A DNA stretch of 64,000 nt from Myceligenerans indicum (GTDB lineage Bacteria; Actinomycetota; Actinomycetes; Actinomycetales; Cellulomonadaceae). Below the pieces are notes generated by a model. That model made no database searches. It was not told the origin of the DNA and saw only the letters and a program-made list of their open reading frames with translations. The translations under genes were made by a program, and so were the position numbers. The stretch is taken from positions 1-64,000 of the forward strand of contig NZ_JABBYC010000005.1 in the NCBI RefSeq assembly GCF_016742955.1. The letters run 5' to 3'. Below are positions 28,153 through 37,306 of this stretch, piece after piece (within the stretch, counting starts at the first letter, position 1; each line of letters opens with the position of its first letter).

Positions 28153-28827
28153 ATGGCGACACCGGAGACGGCTACCGGCAAGAGGCCCGGTACGGACGGA
28201 AGCGCGACCGACCTGCGCCGTGCCCGCGGGGACCGGACGCGGCGCGCGGTGCTCGACCAGGCGGTGCAGGACGCCTCGGTGCACGGGCTCGACGCCCTGT
28301 CCCTCGGCGGGCTGGCGGCGACGGCCCCCGTGAACAAGAGCGCGATCGCGGGGCTGTTCGGCTCGAAGGAAGGGCTGCAGCTCGCCGTCGTCGCGCGGGC
28401 CCGGGAGATCTACACCGACGCGGTCGTCGTCCCGGCCCGGCCGGCCGGGCGCGGGCTCGCCCGGGTCTGGGCACTGGTGGGGCGGTGGATCGACTACTCG
28501 CGCCGGAGGGTCTTCCGGGGCGGCTGCTTCTTCCGCACCGTCGAGATCGAGTTCGACATGCGGCCCGGGCCGGTGCGCGATGCCGTCGCCGAGGCGCAGG
28601 CCGACTGGGAGGGGTACCTGGCGCACCAGGTCGAGATCGCGGTGGGCGCCGGCGAGCTGTCTGCCGGAACCGACCCCGAGCAGGTGGCCTTCGAGGTGAA
28701 CGCCCTGCTCAGCGCCGCGAACGACCGCTCACTGCTGTTCGACGACGAGCGGGCGTACGGCTACGCGGTGGCCGCGGTCCGCACGCTCCTGGAGTCCCGC
28801 GGAGCGGACCCGGCGACGCTGCGCTGA
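28153..28827 (+). CDS. TetR family transcriptional regulator
   Basis: A 224-residue TetR-type repressor. The HTH lies at about residues 24-70. The recognition part NKSAIAGLFGSKEGLQLAVV replaces the more usual SKGGLYHHF with a shorter pattern. The C-terminal ligand domain resembles the TetR_C_6/AcrR-like group, with the Cys in FRGGCFFRTVEIEF and the pattern AFEVNALLSAAND. The ligand cannot be predicted. It is divergent from the alpha/beta hydrolase, which it probably controls together with itself through the dyad in the spacer. Confidence 0.87.
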   Translation: MATPETATGKRPGTDGSATDLRRARGDRTRRAVLDQAVQDASVHGLDALSLGGLAATAPVNKSAIAGLFGSKEGLQLAVVARAREIYTDAVVVPARPAGRGLARVWALVGRWIDYSRRRVFRGGCFFRTVEIEFDMRPGPVRDAVAEAQADWEGYLAHQVEIAVGAGELSAGTDPEQVAFEVNALLSAANDRSLLFDDERAYGYAVAAVRTLLESRGADPATLR

Positions 28828-28861
28828 CCGTGCGATGCTGCGCTGACCCTGCGACGCTGCG

Positions 28862-28939
28862 CTGACCGTGCGTCAGAAGGCGCCTCACGACCGTCACCGG
28901 CCGGTGACGGTCGTGAGGCGCCTCCTGACGCAGGGTCAG
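28862..28939. terminator. Palindrome with 39-bp arms (two mismatches, no loop) between convergent genes
   Basis: The arms meet at 28900/28901; the central 23 bp on each side are perfect, with mismatches only at 28877/28924 and 28868/28933. It lies in the 222-bp gap between tetR and the NUDIX gene. Direct repeats of GCGCTGACC(G/C)TGCG precede it (28820-28875) and three GCTCACGGCCGCGGGCTTCA repeats follow it (28990-29045). Confidence 0.88.
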
Positions 28940-29049
28940 TTCGTTCTCGCCGACGGGGCGACCGCACCGCTGGTCGGCCGCGGCGACCGCTCACGGCCGC
29001 GGGCTTCAGCTCACGGCCGCGGGCTTCAGCTCACGGCCGCGGTTTCAGG

Positions 29050-29748
29050 TCAGGGCTGCAGTTCCAGCTCGCGGGTGCGGTCCCACTCCTCGGTCCAGCC
29101 CAGCGCGTCGAACAGGCTGTCGAGGATGCCGCCGGTGAAGCCCCACACCAGGTGCGTGGTCGTGCCGTCGGAGACCTGGAAGCCGGGCCCCCGGTAGGAG
29201 CGACCCTCGTGCCCCACCACGACCGTGACCCGGGAGGCGGGGTCCAGAAGGTCCGCGACCGGCGCGCGGAACACGTGCGACGACTCGGCCTCGTCGACGA
29301 CTCCTACGGGTGTCGGCTTCGTCCACCAGCCGAGCACCGGCGTGACCACGTGGTTCGACACGGGCATCGGCAGCGGTTCGAACTCGCCGAGCACCTCGAC
29401 GCCCGAGGGGTCGAGCCCGGTCTCCTCCTCTGCCTCGCGCAGCGCGGCCGCCACCATGGTCTCGCCGTCGTCGGCGCGGCCGCCGGGGAACGCCACCTGT
29501 CCGGCATGGGACCGCAGGGTCGCCGCGCGAGCCAGCAGCAGGACGTCGAGGTCGTCACGGACGGCCTCGGCCTGGGCGTGGTGGTCGGCGGGAAGTGTGT
29601 CGAGCACGCCGAACAGGATCAGCACCGCCGCGGGCCGGGCCGCGTCCGAGAAGCCGCCGCGCGCATGGCGCCACGGACCGGCGAACCCCGCTTCCGCAAG
29701 GGCTTCCAGCTGCGTGCGGGCGGGGGAGACTGCAGGTGACGAGCTCAC
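29050..29748 (-). CDS. NUDIX hydrolase, CoA-pyrophosphatase type
   Basis: A 232-residue NUDIX enzyme. The Nudix box GX5EX7REXXEEXG is seen as GRADDGETMVAAALREAEEETG (split here: GRADDGETMVAA then ALREAEEETG) near residues 90-112. It is preceded by the LRSHAGQVAFPGG segment typical of the CoA pyrophosphatase (YeaB/NudL) group. The likely reaction is cleavage of CoA or acyl-CoA to 3',5'-ADP and phosphopantetheine; other nucleotide substrates are possible. The GTG start has TAGCCT 6 nt upstream and no ribosome site. It lies 91 bp after the guaB1 stop on the same strand. Confidence 0.87.
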   Translation of the reverse strand: MSSSPAVSPARTQLEALAEAGFAGPWRHARGGFSDAARPAAVLILFGVLDTLPADHHAQAEAVRDDLDVLLLARAATLRSHAGQVAFPGGRADDGETMVAAALREAEEETGLDPSGVEVLGEFEPLPMPVSNHVVTPVLGWWTKPTPVGVVDEAESSHVFRAPVADLLDPASRVTVVVGHEGRSYRGPGFQVSDGTTTHLVWGFTGGILDSLFDALGWTEEWDRTRELELQP

Positions 29749-29754
29749 GGGACG

Positions 29755-29760
29755 AGGCTA
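29755..29760 (-). promoter_or_regulatory. -10 box TAGCCT of the NUDIX gene
   Basis: TAGCCT ends 6 nt before the GTG start, indicating a leaderless transcript separate from guaB1. Confidence 0.5.
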
Positions 29761-29839
29761 CCGCCGCAGCCCGACCGGCGTGGACCGTGGGCGTGGACGG
29801 AGCGCCGCGGGCCCGCCACCGCGAACCGCGGCGGAGGGC

Positions 29840-31342
<1,503 letters not shown>

Positions 31343-31407
31343 TGACCGTTCGGTGTGGCTGGTGTGGAACTCGCAGTCCGAAGTTCGTCCGGCGCGGCCG
31401 GGGTACG

Positions 31408-31413
31408 TACGAT
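31408..31413 (+). promoter_or_regulatory. -10 box TACGAT, probable dxs promoter
   Basis: TACGAT is the best -10 element in the 185-bp spacer between guaB1 and dxs. It would give dxs a leader of about 100 nt, unlike the leaderless neighbours. I see no riboswitch fold in that leader. Confidence 0.35.
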
Positions 31414-31518
31414 GACTCCTTGCCGCGCGAGGCCCGAGTGGCCGGGAACGCGGTGCAGGGGGACGACGACGAGTTCGTGCCCGGTCCGCCCGGGACCAGG
31501 CCGCAGGGAAGGAACGAC

Positions 31519-33453
31519 ATGGCACTGCTGAGCGGGATCGGCTCGCCCGAGGACGTCCGGAAGCTCACGCCGGGCCAGCTCGACGAGCTCGCACAGGAGA
31601 TCCGCGATTTCCTCGTGGAGAACGTCTCGCGCACCGGGGGACACCTCGGCCCGAACCTCGGCGTCGTCGAGCTCACCATCGCCATGCACCGCGTCTTCCG
31701 TTCCCCGCGTGACTCCTTCGTCTTCGACACCGGTCACCAGTCCTACGTGCACAAGCTGCTCACCGGCCGGCAGGACTTCTCCCGCCTGCGGCAGAAGGGC
31801 GGTCTGTCCGGCTACCCGTCGCGTGCCGAGTCGGAGCACGACATCGTCGAGAACTCCCACGCCTCCACGGCGCTGTCCTGGGCGGACGGCATCGCCAAGG
31901 CGAACGTCGTCGCCCACCGCGACGACCGTCACGTCGTCGCCGTCATCGGCGACGGCGCCCTGACCGGGGGCATGGCCTGGGAGGCCCTGAACAACATCGC
32001 CGAGGGCGCGGACCGCCGCCTCGTGGTCGTGGTCAACGACAACGGCCGCTCCTACTCGCCGACGATCGGCGGCCTGGCGAACCACCTCGACACGCTCCGC
32101 ACCACGCGGGGCTACGAGGTGTTCCTGGACTGGGCCACCCGCACGCTGCACCGGTCCGGCCCGCCCGGACGCTTCGCCTGGCGCTGGATGCACGGCTTCA
32201 AGAAGGGCATCAAGGACGTCATCGCGCCGCAGGGTCTGTTCGAGGACCTGGGCATCAAGTACATCGGCCCCGTCGACGGGCACGACGCCGCGGCCATGGA
32301 GCACGCCCTGCGCCGCGCCAAGGCGTATGGCAAGCCTGTGATCGTGCACGCCATCACCGAGAAGGGCCGCGGCTACAAGCCGGCCGAGGAGGACATCGCC
32401 GACCGGTTCCACGCCGTGGGCGTGATCCACCCCGAGACCGGCCTGCCCGTGGCGCAGTCCCGGTTCGGCTGGACCAAGGTGTTCGCCGACGAGATCGTGC
32501 GGATCGGCCGCCGCCGTGGCGACGTCGTGGCGATCACGGCCGCCATGCTGCACCCCGTCGGCCTCGCGCCGTTCGCCAGCGAGTTCCCCGAGCGCACGTT
32601 CGACGTCGGCATCGCCGAGCAGCACGCGGCCACGTCCGCCGCCGGCATGGCGTTCGCGGGGCTGCACCCGGTCGTCGCCGTCTACGCGACCTTCCTGAAC
32701 CGCGCGTTCGACCAGGTCCTCATGGACGTGGCCCTGCACAAGGCCGGCGTCACGTTCGTGCTCGACCGCGCCGGCATCACCGGCGCCGACGGCGCCAGCC
32801 ACAACGGCATGTGGGACATGGCGATGCTGCGGGTCGTTCCCGGCCTGCGCCTGGCCGCCCCGCGCGACGAGCCCACGCTCCGCGCCGCCCTGCGCACGAG
32901 CGTCGACGTCGACGACGCGCCCACCGTCGTGCGCTACCCCAAGGGCGCGCTCGGCGAGGACCTGCCGAGCGTCGAGGAGCTCGACGGCGTCGACATCGTC
33001 GGCCGCTTCGAGCCCAGGCCCCACGGCGTGACCGGCGCCCCGCGCACGGCCGGTCCCGGCGGGACCTCAGGCGCCACGCGTCAGCGCGTCCTCGTGGTCG
33101 GGGTCGGTGCCATGGCGCAGGCCGGGCTCGACGCGGGAGCCGCCCTCGCCGAGCACGGACTGGAGGCCACGGTCGCCGCTCCCACGTGGGTGCTGCCCGT
33201 GCCGGCCGCGCTGGTGAAGCTCGCAGGCGAGCACGATCTCGTCGTCACGATCGAGGACGGCCTGGCCGACGGCGGTGTGGGTGCCCTGCTCGCCCAGCGC
33301 GCCGGCGAGCAGGGCGTGCGCACCCGGCACGTGCACGTGGGGCTCGACGCGGTGTTCCTGGATCACGCGAGCCGCGAGCAGATCGCGACCGCGCAGCGGG
33401 TCACGGCGGCCGACGCCGTCCGCGACGCCCTGGCGGTGCTGGCCGGGGCCTGA
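31519..33453 (+). CDS. dxs: 1-deoxy-D-xylulose-5-phosphate synthase
   Basis: A 644-residue thiamine-diphosphate enzyme that condenses pyruvate with glyceraldehyde 3-phosphate, the first step of the MEP isoprenoid pathway. The ThDP/Mg2+ motif [16 protein letters not shown] lies near residue 143 with VNDN near 170. His in [14 protein letters not shown] (near 75) and Glu in DVGIAEQHA (near 361) are the catalytic residues. The transketolase C-terminal domain starts near 500. ATG 31519 follows AAGGA at 5 nt. A short Gly/Pro/Thr-rich insertion is present near 505-525. It is monocistronic, divergent from guaB1. Confidence 0.96.
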   Translation: MALLSGIGSPEDVRKLTPGQLDELAQEIRDFLVENVSRTGGHLGPNLGVVELTIAMHRVFRSPRDSFVFDTGHQSYVHKLLTGRQDFSRLRQKGGLSGYPSRAESEHDIVENSHASTALSWADGIAKANVVAHRDDRHVVAVIGDGALTGGMAWEALNNIAEGADRRLVVVVNDNGRSYSPTIGGLANHLDTLRTTRGYEVFLDWATRTLHRSGPPGRFAWRWMHGFKKGIKDVIAPQGLFEDLGIKYIGPVDGHDAAAMEHALRRAKAYGKPVIVHAITEKGRGYKPAEEDIADRFHAVGVIHPETGLPVAQSRFGWTKVFADEIVRIGRRRGDVVAITAAMLHPVGLAPFASEFPERTFDVGIAEQHAATSAAGMAFAGLHPVVAVYATFLNRAFDQVLMDVALHKAGVTFVLDRAGITGADGASHNGMWDMAMLRVVPGLRLAAPRDEPTLRAALRTSVDVDDAPTVVRYPKGALGEDLPSVEELDGVDIVGRFEPRPHGVTGAPRTAGPGGTSGATRQRVLVVGVGAMAQAGLDAGAALAEHGLEATVAAPTWVLPVPAALVKLAGEHDLVVTIEDGLADGGVGALLAQRAGEQGVRTRHVHVGLDAVFLDHASREQIATAQRVTAADAVRDALAVLAGA

Positions 33454-33478
33454 GCCTCGGGGCACCACCCGGGCAGCG

Positions 33479-33865
33479 CTACGACCGCAGGAAGTCCAGG
33501 CTGGAGAACTGCTCGACGGCGGACTCCAGCTCGCGGATCCGCGAGTGGCCCTCCTCGATCAGCCGCCGGCCGGCGGCGATCCATCGGTCCAGGTCGGGTT
33601 CGGCCAGCGGGATGTCGGCGAGCAGGTCCGCGCTCTCCCGGAGCGTCAGCCCGACGCGCTGGCCGGCCCGCGCCAGCTTGATGCGGCAGACGGCGTCGAC
33701 GGTGAACCGGCGGGCGCCTCCCGAGGTGCGGAACGCGGTCAGCACGCCGTGGCGCTCGTACAGGCGCACGGTGTTCGGGCTCACCCCGGCCTTGGCCGCG
33801 ACCTCACCGACGGTGAGCGTCATGGCCAGGGTCTCCTTGGTCAGGGGCGCCGTGGCGGTGGTCAT
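33479..33865 (-). CDS. MerR family transcriptional regulator
   Basis: A 128-residue MerR-type activator. The winged HTH starts at TVGEVAAKAGVSPNTVRLYE (residues 18-37) and the dimerisation coiled coil covers about 90-122. There is only one cysteine, in VCRIKLARAG, so it is not a CxnC metal or FeS sensor; a small organic effector is more likely. Its ATG overlaps the stop of the upstream MFS gene by 4 nt, making it the last gene of a flavin reductase-MFS-MerR operon. A 19-bp-spacer promoter with an internal dyad upstream of the operon is its probable target. Confidence 0.9.
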   Translation of the reverse strand: MTTATAPLTKETLAMTLTVGEVAAKAGVSPNTVRLYERHGVLTAFRTSGGARRFTVDAVCRIKLARAGQRVGLTLRESADLLADIPLAEPDLDRWIAAGRRLIEEGHSRIRELESAVEQFSSLDFLRS

Positions 33866-35391
33866 CGTGCTTCCTTCCCGGCCGTCACCGGCAGGTCGTC
33901 GGTAGCGGCTCCCGGGGAGCGGCCCCGGTCCCGAAGCCGCAGCACCAGTGCCGACAGGATCACGGCCAGGCTAACCGCCGTGGTGAGGCGCTGGGCGTCG
34001 ACGACCGCGGCCGTGGCGGCCATCCGGTCCGCCACCGGGATCACGCCGAACTCCGCCAGGGAGGCCCCCGGCGCGAGCAGAGCGGTGAGCGCGGTGAAGA
34101 CGGCCGTGAGCGTGGCCGTCCCGAGTGCGTTCGCGAGCGTGCTGACCAACGGGAGGATGGCCGAACCGGAGGCGAGGTCGGCCCCGCGCAGCCGGCGGGT
34201 GGCGGTCGCCATCGTCGGCATGATGACCGCCCCGCTGCCCAGTCCCTGCAGCGCGGCGAGCGCGCCGAGGACCACGTACGGGGTGTCAGGACGCAGGACC
34301 GCGATCGCGATCGCCCCCTGGACCACGGAGATCGTCAGTCCCGTCCCGATGACGGGCTTCGCCCCGAAGCGGTCCAGCAGACGCCCCGCCACCTGGACGC
34401 TCGCCCCCAGCGCGAGGGCGCCGGGCACCATCACCAGCGCCGTCGTGAGCGCGCTGTCGCCGCGCACCACCTGGACGTACGTGGGCATCAGCAGCATCGA
34501 GCCGAAGTACGGCGCCGTGTACAGCCCGAGTCCGAGCGCGTTGCGGCCGAACTCGGGCCGTCGCAGCAGCCGGATCCGCAGCAGCGGCTCCGCCCGCCCC
34601 AGCGACCGGCGTGCGAACGCCGCGCCGAGGGTGAGCCCCGCGAGCACCGCCAGGACCCGTACCGGCCACGGCGTCCCGGCGGCGCTGATCCCGTAGGCCG
34701 TGCACACGGCGCCCGGGACGAGCAGGGCCGCTCCGGCGACGTCCGGCCGAGGTTTGCGGTCCGCGGCGGTCGTCCGGGCCCAGCGCAGGACGCCGGCTGC
34801 GGCGAGCAGGGCCGGCGGTGCGGTGACGAGGAAGACCGCGTGCCAGGAGAAGTGCTCCAGCAGGAACCCGCCGAGCACGGGCCCGAGGACCGGGCCGAGG
34901 AACAGCGGGAGGCCGACGAGGGAGGCCATCCGCCCGCGGCGCTCGGGAGGCGCCGCGGCGAACGCGATCGTCATGCCCAGCGGCGTGATCAGGCCTCCCG
35001 CCAGGCCGAGCACCACGCGGGCGGCGAGCAGGGCCGGCAGGCCCCCGGCCAGCCCGGCGCCCACCGAGGCGACCGCGAAGCCGAGCAGCGCGGCCACGTA
35101 CACCCGGCTCGCACCCCAGCGCCCCGCGAGCCAGGCCGCGAGCGGCATCGTCGCGACCATCGCGAGGGTGTACCCGGAGGAGAGCCACTGGGTCGTGGCG
35201 AGTGGTACCTCGAACACCTTCGTCAGCTCGGGGATCGTCACGGTCACGATCGTGGTGTCCAGCACGGCGAGCAGGCCGCCGAGCGCGACGACCAGCCCGA
35301 CACGGGTCTCGGCCGCCCGGGGGCGCCCGGCCGTGCGCACGGTGGTGGCCGCGCGGGTGCCCTCGGCGGCGGTCTCCGTCGTGGTCCTCAT
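33862..35391 (-). CDS. MFS drug efflux transporter, DHA2 (EmrB/QacA) type
   Basis: A 509-residue transporter with about 14 membrane helices from residue 32 on. Motif D1 LLAVLDTTIVTVTIPEL is at the end of helix 1, motif A is represented by GRWGASRVYV, and motif C (GPVLGPVLGG) is in helix 5, typical of proton-driven drug exporters. The N-terminal 28 residues are a Thr/Ala/Arg-rich tail. It overlaps both neighbours by 4 nt (flavin reductase before, merR after), so all three are translationally coupled. The substrate is unknown; a hydrophobic or redox-active toxic compound would suit the operon. Confidence 0.9.
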   Translation of the reverse strand: MRTTTETAAEGTRAATTVRTAGRPRAAETRVGLVVALGGLLAVLDTTIVTVTIPELTKVFEVPLATTQWLSSGYTLAMVATMPLAAWLAGRWGASRVYVAALLGFAVASVGAGLAGGLPALLAARVVLGLAGGLITPLGMTIAFAAAPPERRGRMASLVGLPLFLGPVLGPVLGGFLLEHFSWHAVFLVTAPPALLAAAGVLRWARTTAADRKPRPDVAGAALLVPGAVCTAYGISAAGTPWPVRVLAVLAGLTLGAAFARRSLGRAEPLLRIRLLRRPEFGRNALGLGLYTAPYFGSMLLMPTYVQVVRGDSALTTALVMVPGALALGASVQVAGRLLDRFGAKPVIGTGLTISVVQGAIAIAVLRPDTPYVVLGALAALQGLGSGAVIMPTMATATRRLRGADLASGSAILPLVSTLANALGTATLTAVFTALTALLAPGASLAEFGVIPVADRMAATAAVVDAQRLTTAVSLAVILSALVLRLRDRGRSPGAATDDLPVTAGKEAR

Positions 35392-35996
35392 GCCGCCACC
35401 AGCCGATCCTGGGCGCGGGCGGTCCGCAGCGCGCTCGCCCACCAGCGCAGTTCGCCGAGCAGGTCCCGCCACACGGCCAGTGCCGCGTCGGACGGCCGGA
35501 ACCGGCCCTCGGCCGTCAGCCTCTGCCACGGCTGGTTCAGCAGGAGGGCCTCGCGGACCGTCGTCGCCCGGAGCTCGGGGAACACCGTGCGCAGGTGCTC
35601 GACGGCGCGTGAGCCGCCCGTGTGCGCGCCGTACGCGACGAACGCGACGGGCTTGCGCGCCCACGGTTCGAGGTGCTGGTCGATGGCGTTCTTCAGGGCT
35701 GCCGGGTAGCTGTGGTTGTACTCCGGCGTCAGGATCAGGAAGCCGTCGGCGCGGTTCAGGCGGTCCGCGATCGGCGAGGGCGCGCCGCCCGGCACGCCGA
35801 GCCCGGTCATCGGCAGGTCGGTGGTCGCCAGGTCCACCACGTCGAGCTCGATCCCGTCGGCGCCGGCGAGCTCCTCGCGCAGCCACGCGAGCAGGGGGTC
35901 GGCCATCCGCGGGGACCGGACGCTGGCCACCAGGAGCACGATCCGCAGGGGGTCGGCGTCGTGGAGGGGACCGGTTCGTGTCGTCGGTGTCGTCAT
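35388..35996 (-). CDS. NADPH-dependent FMN reductase
   Basis: A 202-residue flavodoxin-fold reductase. The FMN phosphate loop is VASVRSPRMADPL (near 24), and the conserved TPEYNHSYPAALKNAID segment (near 92) binds the isoalloxazine ring. Homologues reduce flavins, quinones or azo and nitro compounds with NADPH. It is the first gene of the MerR-controlled operon. ATG 35996 is used; the promoter lies only 8-38 bp upstream, so the mRNA leader is very short. It overlaps the MFS start by 4 nt. Confidence 0.9.
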   Translation of the reverse strand: MTTPTTRTGPLHDADPLRIVLLVASVRSPRMADPLLAWLREELAGADGIELDVVDLATTDLPMTGLGVPGGAPSPIADRLNRADGFLILTPEYNHSYPAALKNAIDQHLEPWARKPVAFVAYGAHTGGSRAVEHLRTVFPELRATTVREALLLNQPWQRLTAEGRFRPSDAALAVWRDLLGELRWWASALRTARAQDRLVAA

Positions 35997-36003
35997 GGTG
36001 GCG

Positions 36004-36034
36004 ACGCTAGAAGTTCGCCCATGGGTCAACTCAA
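36004..36034 (-). promoter_or_regulatory. MerR-type promoter with 19-bp spacer and internal dyad
   Basis: On the - strand, -35 TTGAGT (36029-36034) and -10 TAGCGT (36004-36009) are separated by 19 bp, the abnormally long spacing used by MerR-activated promoters. The spacer carries the dyad AGTTnnCCCATGGGnnAACT (36012-36031), a good fit for a MerR dimer site. It drives the flavin reductase-MFS-merR operon. Confidence 0.75.
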
Positions 36035-36063
36035 GATGGGCCGAGGCCAGGGTGCGCAGGACG

Positions 36064-36069
36064 TAAGCT
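36064..36069 (+). promoter_or_regulatory. -10 box TAAGCT of the NRDE gene
   Basis: TAAGCT ends 6 nt before the GTG start; no ribosome site is present. Confidence 0.5.
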
Positions 36070-36075
36070 CGTCGG

Positions 36076-37083
36076 GTGTGCACGGTGCTGTTGCGTCTGG
36101 ACCCCGCGGCCGACTGGCCGCTGCTGCTCGCCGCCGTCCGGGACGAGGTCGCCGACCGTCCGTGGGAGCCGCCGGGGGAGTACTGGCCGCAGGAGGCCCC
36201 AGGTCTCGTCGGGGGCCGTGACCTGCTGGCCGGCGGGACGTGGCTGGCCGTGCGGCGCGGCGGTCCCCACGGTGGCGGCGGTGCCGCGTCGAGCGGTGCC
36301 GGGTCGAGCGGTGCCGGGTCGAGCGGTGCCGGTCCGGATGGTGGGATGTCCGGTGGCGTCGTGTCGGGTGGCATCGTGTCCGGTGGCGTCATGTCGGGTG
36401 GCGCCATGTCGGGTGGCGCCATGTTCGACGGCGTGGCGCCCGCGGGCGCGCGGCCTGCCGGTGGCTCCGGCCCTGGTGTCGCTGCGGTCCTCAACGGCAG
36501 CTTCATGAACCGGCTCGACCGGTCCGCGCCGGGGAGCGCACCGTCGTCCAGCAGGCCGAGCCGGGGGCGGCTGCCCCTGCGGGCGCTCACCTCGGGCGTG
36601 CCCGACGCCGGCCGGTTGCGCGAGTACGAGGTGGTGCACCTGCTGGTCGCCGACGCGGACGGCGCGCGGCTCGTCTCCTGGGACGGGCAGGAGGTGACCG
36701 ACACCGCGATCCCGCCGGGCGACCACATCGTCACGAACGAGGGCCTCGACGTCGCCGACGACCCGCTCGTGCCGCACTTCGCGCCGCTCCTGGCCGGGGC
36801 CGGCATCCCCGGCGGTACCCGGCTGTCGCCGGACGGCCCGAGCGGGACGGACCTGCCGGGCCCGACCACGGACTGGTGGGGCGACTGGACGCACCTGCTG
36901 CGCGGCGACGGGCTGGCCGAGGACGACCCGCGGGCGCTGCTGGTGCGGCACGAACTGCCGGACGGCCGGGTGTTCGGGTCGGTGTCGGCGACGCTGCTGG
37001 CGCTCGGCCGGGAGCCGGGCCGCGTGCGGATGGACTTCACGGGGACGCCGTCGAACCCGGAATGGAAGCAGGTCGAGGTCTGA
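36076..37083 (+). CDS. NRDE/TANGO2 family protein with repeat insertion
   Basis: A 335-residue member of the NRDE (TANGO2-like, Ntn-hydrolase-like) family. Cys2 directly after the initiator (MCTVLLR) is the conserved N-terminal residue; the NRDE motif is changed to VRDE near residue 22. GGRDLLAGGTWLAV (near 45) and AAVLNGSF (near 138) are other family landmarks. Between them, residues about 65-130 are a Ser/Gly/Ala/Val repeat region (SGAGS, then SGGxxSGGxx) absent from normal members of about 250 residues. Function is unknown; roles in lipid or haem handling have been proposed for the eukaryotic homologue. The GTG start fits a leaderless mRNA. Confidence 0.82.
   Translation: MCTVLLRLDPAADWPLLLAAVRDEVADRPWEPPGEYWPQEAPGLVGGRDLLAGGTWLAVRRGGPHGGGGAASSGAGSSGAGSSGAGPDGGMSGGVVSGGIVSGGVMSGGAMSGGAMFDGVAPAGARPAGGSGPGVAAVLNGSFMNRLDRSAPGSAPSSSRPSRGRLPLRALTSGVPDAGRLREYEVVHLLVADADGARLVSWDGQEVTDTAIPPGDHIVTNEGLDVADDPLVPHFAPLLAGAGIPGGTRLSPDGPSGTDLPGPTTDWWGDWTHLLRGDGLAEDDPRALLVRHELPDGRVFGSVSATLLALGREPGRVRMDFTGTPSNPEWKQVEV
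36285..36430 (+). repeat. In-frame 15-bp minisatellites inside the NRDE gene
   Basis: Three or four units of GTCGAGCGGTGCCGG are followed by about six units of GTGTCGGGTGGCATC type, encoding SSGAG and SGG(V/A)(V/M) pentapeptides. Copy-number change keeps the frame. Confidence 0.85.
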
Positions 37084-37135
37084 CTCCGGCGCGGCCGGCC
37101 CCGTTGCCGGCCGGCCCCGTTGCCGGCCGGCCTGC

Positions 37136-37172
37136 TGTCCGTCGTCCGTCGTCCGTCGTCCGTCGTCCGTCG
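37136..37172 (+). repeat. GTCCGTC heptanucleotide tandem repeat
   Basis: About five GTCCGTC units lie between the NRDE and helicase genes, preceded by two copies of GGCCGGCCCCGTTGCC (37096-37130). No hairpin with a T-tract is visible here. Confidence 0.8.
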
Positions 37173-37291
37173 CCGCAGCGTGCCGCCACCATGGGCCCAA
37201 TGGGTGACCTCTCCACCGACGTGAGAAAAGTGTGCCAAGCGCCGTGCGCGGCACCACCCTGACGCTGATCGGGAATGTCGGATACGGCGGG

Positions 37292-37297
37292 TACGCT
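37292..37297 (+). promoter_or_regulatory. -10 box TACGCT of the SNF2 helicase gene
   Basis: TACGCT ends 9 nt before the ATG at 37307, compatible with a leaderless or near-leaderless mRNA and with that start rather than the in-frame GTG at 37232. Confidence 0.45.
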
Positions 37298-37306
37298 GGC
37301 GCCGCG

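Noticed and set aside
31414..31518. Riboswitch in the dxs leader
   Set aside because: About 100 nt of leader is available, but I see no THI-box or other conserved riboswitch core.
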